Origin: Paroceanicella profunda
GTDB lineage: Bacteria > Pseudomonadota > Alphaproteobacteria > Rhodobacterales > Rhodobacteraceae
Length of the DNA: 64,000 nt
Assembly (NCBI RefSeq): GCF_005887635.2
Contig: NZ_CP040818.1
Coordinates: 1 to 64,000 of the forward strand
Direction: 5' to 3'
Part shown: positions 38,900 through 47,178 of the stretch, in pieces
Layout of the letters: every line of letters starts with the position of its first letter
Position numbering within the stretch: position 1 is the first letter of the stretch
The notes under the pieces: generated by a model
Database searches by the model: none
Told to the model about the DNA's origin: nothing
Seen by the model: only the letters and a program-made list of their open reading frames with translations
Position numbers and translations under genes: made by a program

Positions 38900-39440
38900 C
38901 TGCCAGGCCGGAGGCCAGGTGCCGCGATGCGCATCGCCCCAGCGCATCACTCCCCCCGGGGTAGCGTCCCCTCCTCGCCACCCATGCCGACGCGCGCCTG
39001 CCGGCACCGGCGCTGCGATGCCATAGCCCCGGGCGCGCGCGCCCGCATCACTCCCCCCGGGGAAGCACACCCCTTCCACTCTGCCGACGCACGCCCGCCG
39101 ACACCGGCGAACCGGTCTGTCGGGCCCGGCACTCCGTGTTGAGATGCGCATCGCCGGCGTATCACGCCCCCGGGGTCGCGGCCCCCTCCCGGCCGCCCCT
39201 GCCGATGCGCGCCCGTCGGCACCGGCGGACCGGGCCCGTCGGGCCCGGCACCCGGCGATGCAATGCGCGTCCCCCGACGCGCGCCCACGCGCATTACTCC
39301 CTCGGGGAAGCACACCCCTTCCCGCCACCTCTGCCGATGCACACCCGCCGGCACCGGCGGACCGAGCCTGTCGGGTTCGGCACCCCATGTTGAGATGCGC
39401 ATCGCCCGGCGTATCCCTCCTTCCGGGGTCGCGGCCCCCT
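38900..39440. repeat. ~120-bp tandem repeat with alternating A/B units
   Basis: A phrase CATCACTCCCCCCGGGG-like recurs at about 38943, 39051, 39165, 39294 and 39413. Two types alternate: A with GGGAAGCACACCCCTT, B with GGTCGCGGCCCCCT. The B copies, each with GTTGAGATGCGCATCGCC (39135 and 39377), are 242 bases apart, i.e. the A/B dimer is a higher-order unit. The array is 3' of the sulfotransferase-like gene. The remainder up to 39731 holds no gene. Confidence 0.75.
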
Positions 39441-39731
39441 GCCGGCCGGCCCTGCCGCGCGGCCCCGCCGGGGCCACCTGCCGCCCGCGCGCGGCGGGAG
39501 CCGAGCCTGCGATGGAGGGCTGCGCGTCGCCCTCCGCGCTTGCAGCGAAGGATGTTTCCCCGCTGGCGCAAGGGCATGGCCCGTCGCGCCCGTGGGTCCG
39601 GGCGCGCGCGTCGGCGGGCCCGGCGGTGCGCGCAGGCGGGCCGAGCGACGTGCGCCGGGGGGCGGGGTGGCGTGCCTCACTGAACCGGGCGGATGCAAAA
39701 CGCGAATCTGCTGCACTGCACCCATCGACCC

Positions 39732-39760
39732 TTGCATCCGGCGGACCGACAGTCTATCTG
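39732..39760 (+). promoter_or_regulatory. Likely promoter of the DEAD-box helicase gene
   Basis: TTGCAT (39732-39737), a 17-base spacer and TATCTG (39755-39760) in a locally less GC-rich stretch. The resulting 5' leader would be about 210 bases, long enough for regulation of the kind seen in cold-induced helicase mRNAs, which is inference. Confidence 0.45.
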
Positions 39761-39979
39761 GTGCACTTCACTGTGGCGTCGTTTCCTCCGGCAGGGCCGG
39801 GCGGGGCGACAGGCGTGGGTTCCGGAAGCATCCGGCCGGCGCCGGATCCCCACACCAGCGGCAGCGACAGCGCAAGACGTGTGATCACGTATCGTCGCCC
39901 CCCTACCCCGTCTTTGCCAGATGCGCTTGGCGATGGCAGCACCCGGATGGCCACAGCCATTCCGGACAAAGGACCTGCT

Positions 39980-41299
39980 TTGACCAACGATACCTTCCGG
40001 GCCTTCGGCCTGGCTCCGTCCATCCTGTCCGCTCTCGACCGGGCCGGCATGACCACCCCCACCCCCATCCAGGCGCAGGCGATCGCGCCGCAGCTCGAGG
40101 GCCGCGACATCCTGGGCATCGCCCAGACCGGCACCGGCAAGACTGCGGCCTTCGCGCTGCCCATCCTGCACCAGATCCTCGACATGCCGGGCCGGCCTTC
40201 GCCGAAGACCACCCGCGCCCTCGTGCTCGCCCCGACCCGCGAGCTCGCCGTGCAGATCGAGGAAGCCTTCCGCAAGTTCGCGGACGGCGCCCGCCTCTCC
40301 ACCGCCCTCGTGCTCGGCGGCGTCTCGCGCAATTCGCAGATCCGGCGCATGGCGCGCGGTGTCGACGTGCTCGTCGCCACGCCGGGCCGCCTCACCGACC
40401 TGGTCGGCGAAGGCCATATCCGGCTCGACGAGACCCGCTTCGCGGTGCTCGACGAGGCGGACCGCATGCTCGACATGGGCTTCGTGCGCGAAGTGAAGAA
40501 GATCCACGCCGCCCTGCATCCGCGCCGCCAGTCGGCGCTGTTCTCGGCCACCATGCCGACCGATGTCGCCGGGCTGGCCGAAGGGTTCCTGCGTGATCCT
40601 GTCCGCATCGCCGTCGCCCCGCAGGGGGAGACCGCCGGCACCATCACCCAGAGCGTGGAAGTGATGCAGCACGCCGAGAAGCGCTTCCGGCTGGCCGAGC
40701 TGGTGGGCAGCACCGATGTCTCCCGCGTCATCGTCTTCGCCCGCACCAAGCGCGGCGCGGACCGGGTGGCCGAGAACCTGGGCAAGGACGGCGTTCCGGC
40801 CGAGGCCATCCACGGCAACAAGGCCCAGAACGCCCGCCAGCGCGCGCTCGACGCCTTCCGCTCCGGCCGGGTCAAAGTGCTCGTGGCCACCGACATCGCG
40901 GCCCGCGGCATCGATGTGCCGGGCATCAGCCATGTGGTGAACTACGAGCTGCCCGACGAGGCGGAGAGCTACGTGCACCGCATCGGCCGCACCGGGCGCA
41001 ACGGGCTCGATGGCATCGCCATCACGCTCTGCGCTCCGGATGAGGGCGACAAGCTGCGCGCGATCGAGAAGCTGACCCGTCAGCAGCTCGCGCCCGAGGG
41101 CTTCAAGTCCACGCCTTCGACGACGGCCCGCAAGGGTCGCGGCGGCGGGAACCCGGCCAAGCCGCACTCCGCCCGCCGCGCCCAGCAGGAGGGTGCGCTC
41201 ACCGCGAAGGGCCCGCGCGCCCCGTCCGGCAAGCCCGCCGGCGTTGCAGCGGCCCGCCGCCGCCCGCGCCGCACCGGCCGCTCCGGCGCCGCCGCCTGA
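39980..41299 (+). CDS. DEAD-box RNA helicase, RhlE-like
   Basis: ATP-dependent RNA helicase of 439 residues. Q motif FRAFGL...TPTPIQAQAI (6-35), motif I AQTGTGKT (48-55), motif Ia APTRELAVQI, motif II DEAD at 158-161, motif III SAT near 189-191, motifs IV-VI including TDIAARGIDVPGI and HRIGRTGR near 333-340. The basic, Arg/Gly/Ala-rich tail (about 370-439) should bind RNA. I chose TTG 39980 since AAAGGA (39968-39973) lies 6 bases upstream and the product then starts M-TNDTFRAFGL as family members do; ATG 39947 would add 11 residues. A strong terminator follows. Confidence 0.93.
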   Translation: MTNDTFRAFGLAPSILSALDRAGMTTPTPIQAQAIAPQLEGRDILGIAQTGTGKTAAFALPILHQILDMPGRPSPKTTRALVLAPTRELAVQIEEAFRKFADGARLSTALVLGGVSRNSQIRRMARGVDVLVATPGRLTDLVGEGHIRLDETRFAVLDEADRMLDMGFVREVKKIHAALHPRRQSALFSATMPTDVAGLAEGFLRDPVRIAVAPQGETAGTITQSVEVMQHAEKRFRLAELVGSTDVSRVIVFARTKRGADRVAENLGKDGVPAEAIHGNKAQNARQRALDAFRSGRVKVLVATDIAARGIDVPGISHVVNYELPDEAESYVHRIGRTGRNGLDGIAITLCAPDEGDKLRAIEKLTRQQLAPEGFKSTPSTTARKGRGGGNPAKPHSARRAQQEGALTAKGPRAPSGKPAGVAAARRRPRRTGRSGAAA

Positions 41300-41344
41300 G
41301 CCAGCGCGCGCCCGGCTCCGCCGGGACATATCGCCTGACAGAGA

Positions 41345-41375
41345 CGCCGCCGGGGCTTCCCCCGGCGGCGTTTTT
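41345..41375 (+). terminator. Intrinsic terminator of the DEAD-box gene
   Basis: CGCCGCCGGGG (41345-41355) and CCCCGGCGGCG (41360-41370) form a perfect 11-bp stem with a CTTC tetraloop, followed by TTTTT (41371-41375). This is the clearest canonical terminator of the window. Confidence 0.93.
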
Positions 41376-41638
41376 CATGCGCCGTGCCCTCCGCCGCCGG
41401 CCCCGCGACGGGCGCCGGGACCGCGCCGCCGGGCCGGCCAGCGCACGACCTCCGCACGGGCCACGTCCCCGACGCTGCGTGACATCAGCCATCCCCCCAT
41501 GTCCGCGACATCCCTCTCGAGCGCCATGCCCCCCGCTGCTCCCGTGAGGCGCCCCGCGGGGCCGACCAGAGCTTCGCCACCCACCGCGCCGCAGGGGCAG
41601 TGGCCAGTGCAGCGAGCCCACCGCCCGGCGTGCCCGGC

Positions 41639-41903
41639 GTGGCCGCGCCCTTACCGGTGTCGGGCCGCGTCGCGCGCCGGGCGTGGCAGCGCCATTTCTG
41701 GCACCGAGTCGTGCAGCGGACCGGACCTGGCAACGCCAATCCGCGCGTCGCCCCCCTGCGCCGGGTGTGGCAGCGTAATTCCTTGTATCGGGCCGCGCGA
41801 AGCGTCGGGCGTAGCGGCGCCATTCCGAGTGTCAGGCCGCCCGGCGCCGGACGTGGCGGCACCAAACCCGGGGACCGGACCGCGCGGCGCGCCGGCCTGC
41901 GGT
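41639..41903. repeat. ~44-bp degenerate tandem repeat, 6 units
   Basis: Units of 38-47 bases start GTGGCAGCG or similar (GTGGCCGCG, GGCAACGCC, GTAGCGGCG, GTGGCGGCA) and end in GCCGGGC or similar. The array lies between the terminated DEAD-box gene and the convergent tetR gene, ending 37 bases from the tetR stop. The preceding stretch 41376-41638 holds no gene. Confidence 0.7.
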
Positions 41904-41940
41904 GCGCCTGGGGTGGGGCGGTGCAGAGAGGCCCCGGCGG

Positions 41941-42489
41941 TCAGGACGTGAGCCGGGCCACGATGGCGCGGACATCGGCGCGCGAGAGCGGCTGCGGGTC
42001 CACCATGTTGTGCAGCGTCAGCCCCTCCACCAGGGCGTCGAGCGCATGAACCGTGTGGGCGTCGAAATGCCGGCCCAGCGCGGCGCGGCTCTGGCCCAGC
42101 CAGCCCTGCATCACCGTGCGCAGCACCGGGATGCGGCCCGTGTAGGCCCAGAGCTCGCAGACCAGCTGCATGTTGCGCGGCGTGGCGATCCGCCCGCCGG
42201 AGATCACCTCCACCACCGCTTCCGCCGCCTCCGCCGGGCTGCGCGCCGCGTCCAGCAGGCTGGCGTAATCGGCGTGCATCTCGGTGGCGAGCCGGGTGAA
42301 GGCCTCCAGCAGCAGGGCTTCCATGCCGTCGAAATGATAGGTCATCGAGCCGAGCGGCACCCCGGCCGCCGCCGCCACGCGCCGGTGGGTGGTGCCGGCC
42401 ACCCCGTGGCTCGCGATCACGTCGAGCGTGGCGAGAAGGATGCGTTCGCGGCGGTCCGGGTCGCGGCCCCGGTGCGGCTGGTCGGTCAC
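41941..42489 (-). CDS. TetR family transcriptional regulator
   Basis: Dimeric repressor of 182 residues, very likely controlling the divergent MFS gene. The helix-turn-helix is RERILLATLDVIASHGVAGTTHRRVAAAAGVPLGSMTYHFDGMEALL (about 13-59). The C-terminal ligand domain is helical, with LVCELWAYTGRIPVLRTVMQGWLGQSR near 115-141, similar to the TetR_C group with an L-W-x-x-x-x-R-x-P pattern. GTG 42489 is selected because it starts 12 residues before the first helix; a second GTG at 42531 would add 14 residues. Tandem palindromes at 42567-42603 lie in the 175-base divergent gap. Confidence 0.88.
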   Translation of the reverse strand: MTDQPHRGRDPDRRERILLATLDVIASHGVAGTTHRRVAAAAGVPLGSMTYHFDGMEALLLEAFTRLATEMHADYASLLDAARSPAEAAEAVVEVISGGRIATPRNMQLVCELWAYTGRIPVLRTVMQGWLGQSRAALGRHFDAHTVHALDALVEGLTLHNMVDPQPLSRADVRAIVARLTS

Positions 42490-42566
42490 CTCTGCGTCTC
42501 GCCTCCCCGGACTGGCCGCGCGCGGCTGCACCGCCCCGCGCCGTCACGCCCGGTTCACAGGCCGGG

Positions 42567-42603
42567 CGTACACCGGTTTACATGCAGGGTGTACATATGT
42601 ACA
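42567..42603. promoter_or_regulatory. Tandem TetR operators over the MFS promoter
   Basis: TGTACATATGTACA (42590-42603) is a perfect 14-bp palindrome. A second, imperfect one, GTACACCGGTTTAC (42568-42581), uses the same half-site and is centred 22 bases away, about two helical turns, so two dimers could bind one face. TTTACA (42577-42582) and TACATG (42600-42605), 17 bases apart, may be the -35 and -10 of the MFS gene and are covered by the operators. Confidence 0.6.
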
Positions 42604-42664
42604 TGATCACTGACGCCCCGCCGCAGCGTGATGCGCGGGCCGACCTCTTCATCAGGGTGCCGCA

Positions 42665-43885
42665 ATGTTTTCCGCCATTCAACGCCGCCGGCTTGCACTT
42701 TACGTGCTGTTCTTCCTGCCGGGGGTGCAGTTCTCCTCATGGATCACCCGCACGCCGGCGATCCGTGACCGGCTGGACGCCTCCACCGCCGAAATGGGGC
42801 TGGTGATTTTCGGCCTGTCGCTGGGGGCGATGATCGGCATCCTGTCCTCCGCGCCGCTGGTTCTGAAGTTCGGAACGCGGCCCGTGGTGGGCGCCGGCAT
42901 GGCCTCGGTCACGCTCAGCATCGCGGTGGTGGCGCTGGGGGCGGCGCTGGCCTCGCCGCTGCTGGTCTCCGTCGGGCTGGCCTTCGGCGGGCTGGGCATG
43001 GGCGCGCTCGACGTGGCGATGAACGTGGAAGCCGCGGACGTGGAGCAGCGGATCGGCCGGCCCTTCCTGACCGGGATGCATGGCTGCTTCAGCCTCGGCA
43101 CGGTGGTCGGCGCGCTGGCGGGCATCGCCCTCTCCGCCATCGCCTTCCCGGTGCCCTGGCACCTCATGGCGGTGTTCGTGCTCTCGGTTCCGCCGCTCCT
43201 TCTCGCGATGCGGCAGGTCGCGCCCGGCCTCGGCCGCCGGGTGGTGCTCACCGAGCTGGAGCGCAGCCGCGCCGGCCCGGTGCCGCGCAGCTGGCGCGAC
43301 CCGCGCCTTGCCATCATCGGCGTGGTGGTGCTGGCGATGGCCCTGGCCGAGGGCGCCGCGAACGACTGGCTACCGCTCCTGATGGTCGACGGGCACGGCT
43401 TCGGCGCCACGGCCGGCTCGCTGGTCTTCGCCGGCTTTGCCAGCGCGATGACGGTGGGGCGCTTCTTCGGCGGCCCGGTGATCGCACGTTACGGCCGGGC
43501 AGCAGTGGCGCGGGGCAGCGCCGTGTCCGGTGCGCTCGGCATCGCGCTGGTGATCTTCGGCGAGGGGCCGGTGGTCGTCGGGGCCGCGGTGGCGCTCTGG
43601 GGACTGGGCGCCTCGCTCGGCTTCCCCGTGGCGCTCTCGGCGGCGGGCGAGACCGCACGGCCCGGCGAGAGCCCGGCGGCCCGGGTGGGCGTGGTGGCAA
43701 CGGCCGGCTACGTGGCCTTCCTCGTCGGCCCGCCGCTGCTGGGCTTTCTGGGAGACTCCTTCGGGCTGCGCAGCGCGATGATCGTGGTCCTCGCCCTGAT
43801 GGGCGTCGCCGCCATCCTGGCCCCCGCGCTCGGCAGCGGCCGCGTCGTGGCGCGGGAGCCGGCGCCCTGCGGCAACGCCGGGTGA
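42665..43885 (+). CDS. MFS transporter
   Basis: Major facilitator of 406 residues with twelve predicted helices. The first segment reads LALYVLFFLPGVQFSSWITRTPAIRDRL (about 10-37), and the loop after helix 2 contains the family A-motif analogue LKFGTRPVVGAG. FGGLGMGALDVAMNVEAADVE near 107-127 and GMHGCFSLGTVVGALAG near 136-152 resemble the YbjJ-like/fucose-permease-related branch. It may export a toxic compound or import a sugar-like solute; the TetR partner favours efflux, but that is inference. The ribosome-binding site is weak (AGGGTG, 42655 region). A 202-base gap without features separates it from the photolyase gene. Confidence 0.88.
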   Translation: MFSAIQRRRLALYVLFFLPGVQFSSWITRTPAIRDRLDASTAEMGLVIFGLSLGAMIGILSSAPLVLKFGTRPVVGAGMASVTLSIAVVALGAALASPLLVSVGLAFGGLGMGALDVAMNVEAADVEQRIGRPFLTGMHGCFSLGTVVGALAGIALSAIAFPVPWHLMAVFVLSVPPLLLAMRQVAPGLGRRVVLTELERSRAGPVPRSWRDPRLAIIGVVVLAMALAEGAANDWLPLLMVDGHGFGATAGSLVFAGFASAMTVGRFFGGPVIARYGRAAVARGSAVSGALGIALVIFGEGPVVVGAAVALWGLGASLGFPVALSAAGETARPGESPAARVGVVATAGYVAFLVGPPLLGFLGDSFGLRSAMIVVLALMGVAAILAPALGSGRVVAREPAPCGNAG

Positions 43886-44087
43886 GCGGCGGTCGCGGGG
43901 CTGTCCCCCACGGCATCGGTCACCGCCCGGAAATGCGCCACGAGGGAATCCACAGCCCCGCGCCCCGCCCGGCGGGGATCCGCCGCCCGGCGACCCTCCG
44001 CCGCCGGACATGCCGCCCGGTGATCCGCCGCGCCCGCCCGCACGTATGCAGGGGCATGACACCGCTTCGCATCCTCACCGAGGCCCG

Positions 44088-45509
44088 ATGACCGACACGG
44101 CCCCTGCCCTCCTGTGGTTCCGCCGCGACCTGCGCCTGGCCGACCATGCCGCCCTCACCGCCGCCGCCGCCGGCGGACGGCCGGTGATCCCCGTCTTCGT
44201 GCTCGATCCGGAGACCGAGGCCATCGGGGCCGCCGCGCTCTGGCGGCTCGGGCTCGGGCTGGAGGAGCTTGCCCGCAGCCTGGGCGCGCGCGGCATGCGG
44301 CTGGTGCTGCGCCGCGGCCCGGCGCGCGCCGCGCTCTCCCGGCTTGCCGCGGACACCGGCGCGCGCGCCCTGCACTGGACCCGCCTCTATGACCCCGCCT
44401 CCGTGGCCCGCGACACGCAGGTGAAGGCGGAGCTGCGCCGCGAGGGGATGGAGACGGTCTCCCACCCCGGCCACGTGCTGTTCGAGCCCTGGACCGTGGC
44501 CACCGGCAGCGGCGGGCCGTTCCGGGTGTTCACCCCGTTCTGGAAATCGGTGCGCGGCCGCGGGCAGGACCCCGCCCTGCCGGTGCCCGAGCTGCGCGCG
44601 CCCGCCCGCTGGCCGGCCAGCGACCGGCTGGAGGACTGGGAGCTGGGCGCGGCGATGAACCGGGGTGCTGCGGTGGTGGCCGCGCATGTGGCGGTGGGCG
44701 AGCAGGCCGCGCGCGACCGGCTCTCCGCCTTCCTGCGCGGCAGCCTGGACGGCTACGCCGCCGACCGGGACCGCATGGACCGCGCCGCCACCTCGCGCCT
44801 GTCGGAGAACCTCACCTATGGCGAGATCTCCCCCCGCAGCATCTGGCATGCCGGCACCCGGGCGCTGGAGGAGGGCCGGCCCGGCGCCGAGGCCTTCCTG
44901 CGCGAACTGGCCTGGCGGGACTTCGCCTGGCACCTGATGCACCACGTCCCCGATCTCGCCACCGCCAACTGGCGCCGCGAGTGGGACGCCTTCCCCTGGC
45001 GCGGGGACAGCGCGGAGGCCGAGGCCTGGCGGCGCGGCCGCACCGGGGAGCCGGTGGTCGACGCCGCCATGCGCGAGATGTTCGTGACCGGCACCATGCA
45101 CAACCGGGCCCGGATGATCGTGGCCTCCTACCTCACCAAGCACCTGCTGACGGACTGGCGCATCGGCCTCGCCTGGTTCGCGGAGTGCCTGACGGACTGG
45201 GACCCGGCCTCCAACGCCCTCGGCTGGCAGTGGACCGCCGGCTCCGGCCCCGATGCGGCCCCCTATTTCCGCGTCTACAACCCGGCGCTGCAGGCGGAGA
45301 AGTTCGACCCGAAGGGGCATTACCGCCACCGCTTCCTCGCCGGCTACGGGCCGGGCCGGCCGCATGGCGATGCGCTGAGCTATTTCGACGCGGTGCCGCG
45401 GTCCTGGGGCCTCGTTGCCGACACTCCCCCGCCGGAGCAGCCGCTGATCGGGCTGAAGGAGGGCCGGGCCCGCGCCCTCGAGGCCTATGCCGCCCTGCGC
45501 GGCACCTGA
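44088..45509 (+). CDS. phrB: Deoxyribodipyrimidine photo-lyase
   Basis: Blue-light-driven enzyme that splits cyclobutane pyrimidine dimers; 473 residues. The N-terminal antenna domain begins LLWFRRDLRLADHAALTAA (8-26). The FAD-binding domain has RLSENLTYGEISPRSIWH (about 240-257), ELAWRDFAWHLMHH (about 277-290), and the signature WRRGRTGEPVVDAAMREMFVTGTMHNRARMIVASYLTKHLL (about 313-353), followed by WFAECLTDWDPASNALGWQWTAGSGPDAAPYFRVYNP. These point to class I CPD photolyase rather than cryptochrome-DASH. ATG 44088 has GAGG four bases upstream. It is followed by a 478-base gap. Confidence 0.95.
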   Translation: MTDTAPALLWFRRDLRLADHAALTAAAAGGRPVIPVFVLDPETEAIGAAALWRLGLGLEELARSLGARGMRLVLRRGPARAALSRLAADTGARALHWTRLYDPASVARDTQVKAELRREGMETVSHPGHVLFEPWTVATGSGGPFRVFTPFWKSVRGRGQDPALPVPELRAPARWPASDRLEDWELGAAMNRGAAVVAAHVAVGEQAARDRLSAFLRGSLDGYAADRDRMDRAATSRLSENLTYGEISPRSIWHAGTRALEEGRPGAEAFLRELAWRDFAWHLMHHVPDLATANWRREWDAFPWRGDSAEAEAWRRGRTGEPVVDAAMREMFVTGTMHNRARMIVASYLTKHLLTDWRIGLAWFAECLTDWDPASNALGWQWTAGSGPDAAPYFRVYNPALQAEKFDPKGHYRHRFLAGYGPGRPHGDALSYFDAVPRSWGLVADTPPPEQPLIGLKEGRARALEAYAALRGT

Positions 45510-45987
45510 CACCGCGCGCCGCGCTGTGCCCGCACGGCCACCGTGTGCACGCCGGAAGTCTGGCATCCCGGCCGGCCCCGCCGAAGGCCCCCGGGGCGCC
45601 GCGCCCATACCACGGGGGGGGCGCAGGACCGGGGAGCGGAGGACGGGAAGCGCCCCCACGCCCCGGGCGCGGCATCGCGACCTCCCCGGCGCGCGCCGGA
45701 CCCCCGGGGAACCGCCCCTGATCCCAAGCCCGAACCGACGGCCCACCGGCCCCGCGTACCGGGGCCGATGCGCGCCCCCGCCGCGATGGATGGCGCCGCG
45801 ACAGACCCTCGGCGCCGCAGGCGCGGGCGCCCGGGCAGCGCGTGGGAGCGGGCCCTGCCCCGCGCCGGCGGGTCTCTTGGCCCGCCGGCCGTTTCATGCT
45901 CAGATGCCCCGTCCCGATCCTCGGGCCCCACGGCCCTCCGCCCTCCCGGCGGGTCCGCACCTCTCCAGAACGACAGGATTTCCCCAC
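45510..45987. other. 478-base gap before the GGCT-Nudix gene
   Basis: Very GC-rich with no supported gene; open frames lack starts with ribosome-binding sites. No regular tandem period could be established by eye and no promoter was recognised, apart from AGGA at 45974-45977 serving the next gene. Confidence 0.4.
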
Positions 45988-47118
45988 GTGTCTCGCCCGA
46001 TCTTCCTCTACGGAACCCTGCGCGATCCGCGCGTTCTCGAAACCGTCGCCGGCCCCGGAGCAGCCGGCCTGCGGCTGCGCCCTGCACATTGCCGCGATCA
46101 CCTCGCCCGCCGGGTGGAGGGCACCGGCTATCCCGTGCTGCGCCCCACGCCCGGCGCGCTGGCCGAGGGGTTGCTGCTGGAGGATGCGGGGGAGGAGGTG
46201 CTGGCCCGGCTGAGCTTCTTCGAGGACGGCTTCGGCTACACGCTCGTCCCCGTGCCCGTGCTCACCCGGGACGGTGAGACGGAGGCGCTGGCCTGGCTGA
46301 ACCCCGGTGACACCCTGCCGCTGGGGCCACGCTGGGACTTCGCGGCCTGGGCGCGGGAGGACCAGCCGGTGTTCCTGGAATCCGTGCGCGAATACATGGC
46401 CTTCATGGAGCGTGGCGCGGCCGCCGCCGCCTTGTGGCACGGGGTGTCGATCCGCGCCCGCGCCCGGGTCTCCGCCGCCGCCGAGACGCCGGTTCAGCGC
46501 CTGCGCAGCGGCTTCACCCGGGAGGACGTGGAGCTTCTCTCCCTCACCCGGCCCTACGCGAACTACTTCGCCATCGAGGAGCACACCCTGCGCTTCCGCC
46601 GCTTCGACGGCAGCCTCTCCGCGCCGATGCTGCGCGCCGCCTTCACCTCCGGCGACGCGGTGACCGTGCTGCCCTGGGACCCCGGGACGGACCATGTCCT
46701 CGTCATCGAGCAGTTCCGTACCGCGCCCTGGGCGCGCGGCGACAAGGCGCCCTGGACGATCGAGACCGTGGCCGGGCGCTGCGATTCCTCCGAGAGCGCG
46801 GAGGAGGCCGCCCGCCGCGAGGCGCGCGAGGAGGCCGGGCTGGAGCTGGGGCGCATGGAGCGCGTGGCCGCCTATTACCCCTCGCCCGGCGCGGCGGCGG
46901 AGTTCCTCACCTCCTTCGTGGCGCAGGCGGAGCTGGGCGGCGCCGGCGGCGTGCACGGTCTGGAGATCGAGGGGGAGGACATCCGCGCCTTCACCCTGCC
47001 GCTCGATGACGCGCTTGCGGCGGTGCGCAGCGGCGAGATCGCCAACGGCCCGCTGGTCCTGTCGCTGTTCTGGCTCGCGGCGCAGCGCGAAACCCTGCGC
47101 GCGGCCTGGGGCGCTTGA
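45988..47118 (+). CDS. Fusion of gamma-glutamylcyclotransferase-like and Nudix hydrolase domains
   Basis: A 376-residue two-domain protein. The N-terminal part (1-about 115) has the GGCT/AIG2 signature IFLYGTLRDPRVL (5-17) with a later E in FFEDGFGY. After a helical linker comes an ADP-ribose-pyrophosphatase-like Nudix domain (about 190-370) with HVLVIEQFRTAPWARG near 234-249 and a perfect Nudix box (G-x5-E-x7-REAREEAGL) at about 263-285. It should hydrolyse an ADP-sugar or related nucleoside diphosphate derivative; the role of the GGCT part is unknown. GTG 45988 has AGGA about 10 bases upstream. A cysK promoter overlaps its stop codon. Confidence 0.87.
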   Translation: MSRPIFLYGTLRDPRVLETVAGPGAAGLRLRPAHCRDHLARRVEGTGYPVLRPTPGALAEGLLLEDAGEEVLARLSFFEDGFGYTLVPVPVLTRDGETEALAWLNPGDTLPLGPRWDFAAWAREDQPVFLESVREYMAFMERGAAAAALWHGVSIRARARVSAAAETPVQRLRSGFTREDVELLSLTRPYANYFAIEEHTLRFRRFDGSLSAPMLRAAFTSGDAVTVLPWDPGTDHVLVIEQFRTAPWARGDKAPWTIETVAGRCDSSESAEEAARREAREEAGLELGRMERVAAYYPSPGAAAEFLTSFVAQAELGGAGGVHGLEIEGEDIRAFTLPLDDALAAVRSGEIANGPLVLSLFWLAAQRETLRAAWGA

Positions 47119-47143
47119 TCTCGGGGCGGTGAGCGCCTATTTT
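47115..47143 (+). promoter_or_regulatory. cysK promoter
   Basis: TTGATC (47115-47120), a 17-base spacer and TATTTT (47138-47143). The -35 overlaps the stop codon of the upstream Nudix gene. AGGA at 47166-47169 is the ribosome-binding site for ATG 47179. Confidence 0.6.
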
Positions 47144-47178
47144 CCAGTCGACCGCCTCACCGCCCAGGAAATCACACA

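Noticed and set aside
38860..39946. N-terminal extension of the DEAD-box helicase through the repeat region (frame open from 39263)
   Set aside because: The extension is repeat-derived low-complexity sequence; the Q motif begins 6 residues after TTG 39980 as expected for the family.
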